A stretch of 63,045 nucleotides of DNA from Candidatus Magnetominusculus xianensis (GTDB taxonomy: Bacteria > Nitrospirota > Thermodesulfovibrionia > Thermodesulfovibrionales > Magnetobacteriaceae), in NCBI GenBank assembly GCA_001541255.1, contig LNQR01000021.1, positions 1 to 63,045 on the forward strand. The letters are read 5' to 3'. A program made the position numbers and the translations under genes. The notes under the pieces are model-generated. The model had not been told where the DNA came from and ran no database searches. It worked only from the letters and a program-made list of their open reading frames with translations. The stretch's first letter is position 1; every line of letters starts with the position of its first letter. Below are positions 1-6,904 of the stretch, piece after piece.

Positions 1-265
1 AAAATACCCCAGCTGCCTAGCCGCTACGCCCACCCCTCAAAAGAAAGGGGGGTGCTATTATGACACAGTCTGGAAAGCGGGAATCCAGGAGAGGGATTAG
101 CGGGTGTAAGTTTCTAATGCAATCGCCCTGGGCCCAGGACCAGGGGACAGGTGGAAATAAGTAGACATAAAACTAAGCAATATGTTAGGTTTATATAAGA
201 ACGCAGTGATTAGTCCGGTTCACCTATGAACTGAAAACTTTTACCAACAATTTAAAGGAGGCTCT
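1..265. other. Non-coding left edge and 5' region of the cytochrome gene
   Basis: No convincing gene is seen. A GC-rich hairpin can form at 31-54 (CACCCC paired with GGGGTG), and a 12-bp palindrome CCTGGGCCCAGG lies at 127-138. Either could be the end of an upstream transcription unit or part of a structured leader. I could not match the region to a known riboswitch consensus. A good Shine-Dalgarno sequence (AAAGGAGG) precedes the ATG at 266. Confidence 0.4.
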
Positions 266-1513
266 ATGAAATGTGGTAAGTTATTATTTGTATTATTTGT
301 GACCACGATTATTTATGCTGGAATCTCTCAAACAACTGTATACGCAGCAAGCGAGGGAGCTACACTCTATGCACAGTACTGTGCTTCATGTCACGGTGCA
401 ACCCCATCAGGGGCGCAAGTCAACGCCTCTGCCGAAAAAATAACCAACGCTATAGCAACCAATTCTGACATGAAAAATAATGCCTCGCTTAAAACCCTGA
501 CCTCCGCTCAGATTCAGGCAATCGCCAGCTTTCTGAGTACTTCAAGCGCCACTGGCAGCTCACTCTTTTTGTCGAACTGCATATCATGCCACAACACTAT
601 CCCCGCAACCGACCCGCGGCTTGTAGGAGCTACTGCTACGAAAATAACCAACGCTATAGCATCAGTTTCACAGATGAAGGGCAATACAGCGCTTCAAGGT
701 CTGACCTCGACACAGATTCAATCTATCTCCGACTACATAGTCGGCACAGGTCAGTCGTCTAACTGGATAATCGCCGGAGTTGGAGATTTCAACGGCGACG
801 GCAGCGTAGATATATTTTGGCGGGATACGATAAACGGTTATAACTACGTATGGCTGATGAGTGGTACAGGCATAAGCAGCGGGTTATGGCTTCCAACATT
901 TACTGGTAACACATGGCTTGTCGAAGGCGTGGGGGATTTCAACCAGGACGGCTACGCAGACATCTTATTGAGAAACATCTCAACCGGCGAAAATGTAATA
1001 TGGCTGATGAAGAGCGGGGCAATACAAAGTTCAATCACCCTGCCGACACTAAGCGACAAGAACTGGGTAGCGGCCGCCATAGGGGATCTTAACGGCGACA
1101 AGTACCCTGATATCGTCTGGAGACACCTCGTATATGGTTACAATGGCATATGGTACTTTAACGGCACCACAGTCAGCGGCGTTGGGTCTCTGCCACAGTT
1201 AGCAGATGCGAGCTGGGTATTATGCGGTGCTGCCGACATGGAAAAAGACGGAAATACTGACCTTGTATGGAGAAATAAGACATCCGGATATAACTATGTA
1301 TGGAACCTCAGCGGAACAACCGTTGTCAATGCGTATGCAATGCCTCAGATATCGGACACAAGCTGGACAATAGCCGCACTGGGAAAGCCAGATACTAACG
1401 GGTATGTCAATGTATTTTGGAGAAATCAAAATGCAGGCAGCACTGTAATCCTGACAATGCACGGTGGAACGATGGTTATGGATACCGTTGTGCTCCCTAC
1501 ATTCGGGCCGTAG
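266..1513 (+). CDS. Exported di-haem cytochrome c-like protein with FG-GAP/VCBS repeats
   Basis: A signal peptide (about residues 1-27, cleavage near VYA) is followed by two short cytochrome c modules. These carry CASCH (39-43) and CISCH (105-109), each with a downstream Met (SDMKNN, SQMKGN) that could be the sixth haem ligand. The two modules are clearly duplicated, sharing KITNAIA and LTS.QIQ. From about residue 165 to the end come four to five repeats of the FG-GAP/VCBS type (GVGDFNGDGSVDIFWR and variants with NGD/NQD Ca2+-like loops), as in beta-propeller extracellular proteins. A periplasmic or surface redox/adhesion role is inference. AAAGGAGG supports the start, and a terminator follows directly, so the gene is probably monocistronic. 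Confidence 0.85.
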   Translation: MKCGKLLFVLFVTTIIYAGISQTTVYAASEGATLYAQYCASCHGATPSGAQVNASAEKITNAIATNSDMKNNASLKTLTSAQIQAIASFLSTSSATGSSLFLSNCISCHNTIPATDPRLVGATATKITNAIASVSQMKGNTALQGLTSTQIQSISDYIVGTGQSSNWIIAGVGDFNGDGSVDIFWRDTINGYNYVWLMSGTGISSGLWLPTFTGNTWLVEGVGDFNQDGYADILLRNISTGENVIWLMKSGAIQSSITLPTLSDKNWVAAAIGDLNGDKYPDIVWRHLVYGYNGIWYFNGTTVSGVGSLPQLADASWVLCGAADMEKDGNTDLVWRNKTSGYNYVWNLSGTTVVNAYAMPQISDTSWTIAALGKPDTNGYVNVFWRNQNAGSTVILTMHGGTMVMDTVVLPTFGP

Positions 1514-1527
1514 CACAGATTAAGAAG

Positions 1528-1565
1528 AAGGTCTGTCCTCGTTTAAGGGGGCAGACCTTTTTTTT
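1528..1565 (+). terminator. Rho-independent terminator after the cytochrome gene
   Basis: AAGGTCTG pairs with CAGACCTT, extended by TCC/GGG with one wobble pair, and a run of T residues follows to 1565. It lies 15 bases after the stop codon and also faces the convergent binding-protein gene, so it may act in both directions. Confidence 0.85.
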
Positions 1566-1572
1566 CGGGGTT

Positions 1573-3204
1573 TTATTTTTCAGGGTTATTGCGGGCGTTC
1601 GACACATACCACTTCGGCAGGTTATAGCCTATGCCGATTGTGGTGGGTTCAATCCCCATGAATTTCTTATTCACAACGACAAGGGCATCGGGGACATAGA
1701 GAAACAGATACGGGAGTTCATCGGCAAGTATTGCCTGAATCTTATAGTATGCTGCCTTACGCTTATCAATATCGAATGTGCGCCTGCCTGTCTCAAGCAG
1801 TGCATCGACTTCAGAGTTTGAGTAGCTTACGAAATTGAATTCCTTATCTTTTGTCTTACTTGAGTGCCAGATGTCGTACTGGTCGCCGTCCATCCCTATA
1901 CCCCAGCCGAGGATTACGGCGTCGAAGCGCTTTTTATCGATAAATTCATTTAGAAACGTACTCCACTCAAGGGCGCGAATGTTTACCTTTATGCCGACTT
2001 GCTTTAATTTCCACTGTATGATGGCGGCGGTTTTCATTCTGAGGGGATTGCCCATATTGGTAAGAATTGTAAACTCAAACGGGACACCGTTCTTTGATAA
2101 AATACCACCGGTGTCTATCCAGCCAGCCTCGGCAAGCAGGGCCTTTGCCTTAGCGGGGTTGAAGTCATATTTTTTCACGTTTGGGTTATATGGCCATGTG
2201 TTTGGCACATATGGGCCGGTTGACGGTGTAGCAAGACCGTAGAGTACAATGTCTATTATCTCCTGTTTGTCAATAGCGTGGGCGATTGCCTGCCTGACCC
2301 TTTTGTCCCCAAAAAATGGATGCCTTAAATTAAAGCCAAGATATGTATAGGAAAAGACTGGATAGCGGTATTTATTAAAATTGGCATTAAAATACTCGGA
2401 GTCTGTCTGTCTCTTGAACTGGATAGGAGTAACCCCCATAAGGTCAACCTCCCCTGCCTTCAGCGCCATAAACATTGTGGATTGGTCGGGGATAATCCTG
2501 TAAACATATTTATCAATATAGGGGCGGCCTTCAAAATAATCCTGATTCGACGAAAGGGTAAGTTCCTGCCCGCTGACCCATGTATCCAGTTTATATGGCC
2601 CCATACCTACTGGTTTTCTGATTAACGGGGTCTTGGTTATGTCAACCCCCTGAAGGAGGTGTTTGGGCAGCACGACAAGGCTTCCCCATGTGTTTAGGGC
2701 CGGGGCAAAGGGTTTTCCATATGTCACCCTGAATGTATGGTTGTCCGGGGTCTCTGCGGTCTTTACCTGTAGAAAATCCTCTTTGTATGGTGTGGGGGTC
2801 TTGTCGCTGATTATAGTCTGAAAGCCAAACAGGACATCCTCGGCAGTAAAGTCAGCGCCGTCAGTCCAGCGCACCCCCTTTTTAAGATGAAATGTTATGG
2901 TGAGACCGTCGGGAGAGATTTCCCAACTCTCTGCAAGGTCACCAACAGTGCTGAGGTCCGGGGCATATTTTACAAGCCCGTTGAATATATTACCTGAGAC
3001 AGAGTGTGAGGCGCTGTCACCGGCAAGCACAGGGATAAGAACACTTGGTTCAGCAGTCATACCTTCGATCAGCGTACCGCCATAGACGGGTGTGGCATTG
3101 GCCTGAGACGGGGTGACGGCCTGATTTCGCCCTGCCCCGCGCGAATCACACGCACTCAGGGCAATGGTCAATACAAATATTTTAACGATTAGCAGGGTCT
3201 TCAT
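1573..3204 (-). CDS. Peptide/oligopeptide-type ABC transporter substrate-binding lipoprotein (SBP family 5)
   Basis: The protein has 543 residues, the usual length for the DppA/OppA family. The N-terminus is a lipoprotein signal with lipobox LSAC (Cys19). Family-5 features include the early GGTLIEG strand, a LAESWEISPDGLTITFHL segment, the KGVRWTDG motif and GMGPYKL. It should bind peptides, nickel or similar ligands in the periplasm and deliver them to an ABC permease. No permease or ATPase genes are adjacent, so the partner transporter lies elsewhere or the protein has another role. The ligand cannot be read from sequence. Confidence 0.88.
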   Translation of the reverse strand: MKTLLIVKIFVLTIALSACDSRGAGRNQAVTPSQANATPVYGGTLIEGMTAEPSVLIPVLAGDSASHSVSGNIFNGLVKYAPDLSTVGDLAESWEISPDGLTITFHLKKGVRWTDGADFTAEDVLFGFQTIISDKTPTPYKEDFLQVKTAETPDNHTFRVTYGKPFAPALNTWGSLVVLPKHLLQGVDITKTPLIRKPVGMGPYKLDTWVSGQELTLSSNQDYFEGRPYIDKYVYRIIPDQSTMFMALKAGEVDLMGVTPIQFKRQTDSEYFNANFNKYRYPVFSYTYLGFNLRHPFFGDKRVRQAIAHAIDKQEIIDIVLYGLATPSTGPYVPNTWPYNPNVKKYDFNPAKAKALLAEAGWIDTGGILSKNGVPFEFTILTNMGNPLRMKTAAIIQWKLKQVGIKVNIRALEWSTFLNEFIDKKRFDAVILGWGIGMDGDQYDIWHSSKTKDKEFNFVSYSNSEVDALLETGRRTFDIDKRKAAYYKIQAILADELPYLFLYVPDALVVVNKKFMGIEPTTIGIGYNLPKWYVSNARNNPEK

Positions 3205-3235
3205 TTTGCGTTATTTTAAAGATAGCCATTTTATT

Positions 3236-3397
3236 TTATAAATTATATATAATATCATCAATCTCTTCCTGGAAATGAATGTCTGGTTCGCCAATCATTA
3301 ATGGCGGGTTGCCAATTTTACTATTAAGATTAATTAGACCACGGTCAAATTTGAGCCAAGCTAAAAAACAACATGAATCCCAATACCTGCGCTCCAA
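3236..3397 (-). pseudogene. Remnant of a PIN-like gene (53 codons)
   Basis: A short frame starts at TTG (3397), with GGGAGAG just upstream inside the end of the preceding gene. It encodes a PIN-domain-like N-terminus (ERRYWDSCCFLAWLK), then unrelated sequence, and stops after about 53 codons. PIN toxins are usually 120-150 residues, so this looks like a truncated or recombined remnant. The first Asp of the PIN active site (YWDS) is present but the later acidic residues are missing. The recognition rests on about 15 residues and is tentative. Confidence 0.35.
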
Positions 3398-3400
3398 AAG

Positions 3401-4261
3401 TTACTCTCCCAAGATGCCGCATATTTGTTCAGCAGATGGAATGTCTTCTTTATTCCTAAACAATCTTAACTGACTGACCTGAATACTTATAGGAGTCCCA
3501 CATTGATCATAGCTAATCATGCCAAATACATATATACGTTCTCCAAACGCCTTAGTCACTACTTCCATTGCCTCCAAACGGAGGTCATCTGGAATATTAC
3601 ATCTGACAGGATCATCGTTTAAACAATCGTAAATTACAAATTTTAGGCCGCCTCTTTCGGAGAATACTTGAAGTTTCCCCTCAACAGAACCTAAACTCTT
3701 GTAACGAATACCTAAAACTGTATCGATGTTAGCAGCCATATGAGTTGTCAGGGTATGGAATTCTCCATTTACAGCTAACTTTATCTCAGATAGCTCATCG
3801 ATTCCTGCACTTGAGACAAACATAAGATTTTGTAGAAGAATTAATGCCTTATCAGAAAAATATTCCGGTCTTTCGGCCTTAATTACTAAACAGCTAATAC
3901 CACAGCGTATTGCGTCAACTGTCTTTTCAATTATATCGATATTTATTTCATTAACTATAGGGTTCTTAAGAAATATGTGGCTGCCATGTCTTACAGTAAC
4001 AATCCATTTCCCAGGCCATTTCCCAGGCCATTTCCCAGGCCATTTCCCAGGTTCCCTTGTGCCGGATATCTGTGCCGAGACCTCAGTGACAAAGTCATAA
4101 AAGGCGCTGACGCTGTCTCTCAACATTCCTGATGTAACATTTTCACCCTTTAAGTCAAGCGCAATTGTATTGTCCATCAAGGCGGAGGATTTTTCCAGCT
4201 TGCTGCCATTTGCCACTGTCACAGTATCCCCTTCATGAGTTTTCACGCTGTTTGCTGCCAT
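3401..4261 (-). CDS. Unknown soluble protein with a GKWP tandem repeat
   Basis: I do not recognise the family. The start at 4261 (MAANSVKTHEGD) is preferred; an upstream ATG at 4321 would overlap the DUF401 gene by 29 bases, and neither start has a clear Shine-Dalgarno sequence. The 286-residue product has no signal peptide or membrane segment. It contains four perfect GKWP units near residue 80, then a mixed alpha/beta region (about 95-280) with a hydrophobic beta-strand pattern. It lies between a permease gene and an ABC binding protein gene on the same strand. No function is assigned. Confidence 0.6.
   Translation of the reverse strand: MAANSVKTHEGDTVTVANGSKLEKSSALMDNTIALDLKGENVTSGMLRDSVSAFYDFVTEVSAQISGTREPGKWPGKWPGKWPGKWIVTVRHGSHIFLKNPIVNEINIDIIEKTVDAIRCGISCLVIKAERPEYFSDKALILLQNLMFVSSAGIDELSEIKLAVNGEFHTLTTHMAANIDTVLGIRYKSLGSVEGKLQVFSERGGLKFVIYDCLNDDPVRCNIPDDLRLEAMEVVTKAFGERIYVFGMISYDQCGTPISIQVSQLRLFRNKEDIPSAEQICGILGE
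4004..4051. repeat. Four perfect 12-bp tandem repeats inside the unknown gene
   Basis: The unit CCATTTCCCAGG (plus strand) occurs four times with no mismatch at 4004, 4016, 4028 and 4040. It encodes an in-frame PGKW/GKWP repeat. Perfect identity suggests recent slippage. Changing the copy number would keep the reading frame. Confidence 0.95.
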
Positions 4262-4292
4262 GATTATAGAGTAACAATTATGCCGGGGGTTG

Positions 4293-5492
4293 TCAAGTGC
4301 GCAAGTATCTAAAGATAACATATTCCAACGCCGGGGCGATAAAATAAAGCAAGACCGCCGGAATTATTTTCTTATAGAGACCCCAGACATCTGCCTTAAA
4401 ATAATCCCTCGTCAGAATCAGACACACATGTACCGGTGACAACAACACCCCTGCATAGCCTGCCGCAAAGGCAAAAGAAAATGAATGCGCATCCAGCCCC
4501 GGCAGACTCATAAACAGCGGAAAGGCACTCCCCACAAAGGCCAGCGTAAATCCCGTAAGAATCCCTGTCACAAACGGCAGCAAAAACAATATAGGTAACA
4601 GCGGTATGTGACTGGCAATAAAATAATTGCTGATATTCGCCACCGCCCCCGAACTGCCAAGCGTGGACTTAAACAACATCACACCAAATATTAACAGCAC
4701 CACCTCCTTGTTAAACCCATAAATAATTACGCTCCACACTTCCTTTAGGCTGTACCTGAAATAAATCATCAGCCCAAAGACCATCGCAACAAGCGCATAG
4801 TGCAGCTTTACACTAAACACAATAACAAGCACAAGCAGTATAATAAAGGGCATAAAACTCCACATCGCCCTGTGAGACCTGCGTTCCACCTTCGGAAATG
4901 CCCCGCTGACACCCTTCATGCAAAATAACAGGCCAATTGCCAACATACAAAGCGCATAGGCCAGGTTTAATAACATCATATCCCTCATCCCAATACCGGT
5001 AATCAGTGTAGCCAGTATCAGTCCCGGGTAAAGCGGCAGGATTATTTCCCACGGGTGCCTGTACCAGTAATTAGTAAAGGCCTTGTCCTCCTGAGTCAAG
5101 TCAAGTTCTTTTGCTGAGGCATCCACCATCGGACACGAAAAATATGCCCCCCCAATTGACGGCAGCATTCCTATCAACAGGGGCATCGAGACAAGCACAA
5201 ATTTCTTGTTTCTTAATACACCCTTTACCGCGTCTGTCATCATGCTCAGTATGTTTCTCTCCCTGAGAACCATCTCAAGCATCCTGATAAACGTCAGGGC
5301 AATCGTAAGTTCAAGCGCTGACTGTGACACTATAGCAGAGTAAACCGTCGAGGCAATCGCCGCTGGTCTCATCATATATATGGCGAAAAGCATCACCGAG
5401 GCGGCGCTCAGCACATACCCAACATGCCACTTCATACGAAGAAGCACTATCATCACAGTAAACACAACTGTTATCCCGAGAATGTCGAACAT
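4293..5492 (-). CDS. DUF401 family integral membrane protein
   Basis: The 399-residue protein has about ten hydrophobic segments. Family landmarks include ALTFIRMLEMVLRE near residue 65, GMLPSIGGAYFSCPMVD near 110, and the YWYRHPWEIILPLYPG loop. DUF401 proteins are conserved, uncharacterised membrane proteins that resemble gluconate/citrate-type permeases. The stop of the CCA-adding enzyme gene and this ATG overlap by one base (TGATG), so translation is probably coupled. Transport function is inferred from topology only. Confidence 0.85.
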   Translation of the reverse strand: MFDILGITVVFTVMIVLLRMKWHVGYVLSAASVMLFAIYMMRPAAIASTVYSAIVSQSALELTIALTFIRMLEMVLRERNILSMMTDAVKGVLRNKKFVLVSMPLLIGMLPSIGGAYFSCPMVDASAKELDLTQEDKAFTNYWYRHPWEIILPLYPGLILATLITGIGMRDMMLLNLAYALCMLAIGLLFCMKGVSGAFPKVERRSHRAMWSFMPFIILLVLVIVFSVKLHYALVAMVFGLMIYFRYSLKEVWSVIIYGFNKEVVLLIFGVMLFKSTLGSSGAVANISNYFIASHIPLLPILFLLPFVTGILTGFTLAFVGSAFPLFMSLPGLDAHSFSFAFAAGYAGVLLSPVHVCLILTRDYFKADVWGLYKKIIPAVLLYFIAPALEYVIFRYLRT

Positions 5493-6883
5493 CAGCCCCC
5501 CCCCCTCGCGTGCAGAAACTCATCGACAAGGGCAGCGGCCTTTGCCTTTGAGTCTATCTGCCCCTCAAGAGTCTGAAGCTCGATTGCCCCAAGTATCTCA
5601 CTAAACAACGGCGACGGCGTGAGCTTAAATGTCTCAATTAAATCCCTGCCCGTTATAAAGCGCGGCGCGGTCTTTCGCGGCAGATATTTATTCTCGTAAA
5701 AATCCAGAATACCACTGCATATACCGATTGTCTCATCTGTCCCTTCAAGTTTCGCTGCTGAATCAGCAATCCATACGACAACAAGGGCGTAGATTGCATC
5801 ACCCACAGTGTTAAGAAGCCTGATAAGCGGTCTTTTCATTGTAGAAAGACCAGCGCCCCCTACCCTCTTAAATGCCAAAATCCTCAGGTGATTCTTTACC
5901 AGCATGGTTACAAATTCGGTCTCTTTTGTGGATGCCTTAAATCTGGTCATTATGTCGGCAGCAATCGCCGTGCCCTCCTGTTCGTGGCGATAAAACGTGA
6001 TATGACCGTCCTTTGACTGCCCATAAGTGCGATATTTCCCAACATCATGAAGCAGTATGGCAAGCTTTATCAGTGCGCTTTTGTGTGGGTACATTTCAAA
6101 CCATGCCCTAAGATTTTCGTGAAACGGCAAAGCCGGTGTAACAGATTCGGCTGCCTCATACGCGGCCATCGTATGGTCAAAGACATCGAGATGGTGCCAG
6201 CGGTTTTGCCTTAGACCTCTCAGAGGCTCAAGCTCAGGCAGCAGCTCAAAAAGAAGCCCGGTCTCACACGCTGATTTTATAATTTCTGCGGAGTTATCAG
6301 CTTGCAGGAGCATCTTAAACTCTGCCCACACGCGCTCAACGGCAGCCACGGAGATACCCCCCTTAAGGTCGGCGATGGCGGCAAGCGTATCAGTGTCAAT
6401 AGTAGTAAAACCCAGCTCCGCCGCAACCCTGAATGCCCTTAACAACCTGACAGGGTCTTCGGCCAGATTATCCTTTGATACCATCCTGATTATCCTGTTA
6501 TTTATGTCACCCAAGCCGCCTGTTACATCTATTATCCCATCAACAGGATTATTAATAGAAACGGCAAGGGCATTGACCGTAAAATCACGGCTCAGAAGGT
6601 CGCTTTCTATAGAGCCTCCCCGCAGCGCCGTAAAATCATATACGCAGTCCCCTTTTACAACCCTTGCAGTTGGAAACCTCTCATGCAGCATGACATAGGC
6701 GCCGTTTATAGCGTCGGCAAACCACCTTGCAACAGTAAACGGGCTTTCACTTAGGGCAATGTCATAGTCCCGCACCTGCCGGTTTAATATAGAATCCCTG
6801 AGCGTACCGCCTACCAAAAAGACCTCGCGGCATGAGCCGGTGAGCTCTCTCAGGATGCCGATATAGGGTATGTTTTCAATCAC
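5492..6883 (-). CDS. CCA tRNA nucleotidyltransferase / poly(A) polymerase family protein with HD domain
   Basis: The N-terminal nucleotidyltransferase head has the GG motif (VGGTLRD, about 24-30) and the metal-binding DxD (RDYDIAL, Asp39/Asp41). The class II RNA-binding neck follows (DLLSRDFTVNALA; EDPVRLLRAFRVAAELGF). A C-terminal HD domain (LLHDVGKYRTYG, then FYRHEQEGT) suits a tRNA-repair or 2',3'-phosphodiesterase/phosphatase activity. The role is 3'-CCA addition or repair on tRNA in the cytoplasm. A strict CCA-adding activity and a poly(A) or A-adding activity cannot be separated by eye. A run of ten C on the plus strand (5496-5505) encodes the terminal Gly residues and is a slippage-prone spot. 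Confidence 0.88.
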   Translation of the reverse strand: MIENIPYIGILRELTGSCREVFLVGGTLRDSILNRQVRDYDIALSESPFTVARWFADAINGAYVMLHERFPTARVVKGDCVYDFTALRGGSIESDLLSRDFTVNALAVSINNPVDGIIDVTGGLGDINNRIIRMVSKDNLAEDPVRLLRAFRVAAELGFTTIDTDTLAAIADLKGGISVAAVERVWAEFKMLLQADNSAEIIKSACETGLLFELLPELEPLRGLRQNRWHHLDVFDHTMAAYEAAESVTPALPFHENLRAWFEMYPHKSALIKLAILLHDVGKYRTYGQSKDGHITFYRHEQEGTAIAADIMTRFKASTKETEFVTMLVKNHLRILAFKRVGGAGLSTMKRPLIRLLNTVGDAIYALVVVWIADSAAKLEGTDETIGICSGILDFYENKYLPRKTAPRFITGRDLIETFKLTPSPLFSEILGAIELQTLEGQIDSKAKAAALVDEFLHARGGG

Positions 6884-6904
6884 CGCCGGTGTGTGCCGTT
6901 GTCT

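Noticed and set aside
1..265. A cyclic-di-GMP or cobalamin riboswitch in the left edge
   Set aside because: Hairpins exist, but no conserved core of either class could be matched.
5496..5505. A frameshift at the run of ten C at the end of the CCA enzyme gene
   Set aside because: The frame stays open and ends normally; the overlap with the next gene looks deliberate.
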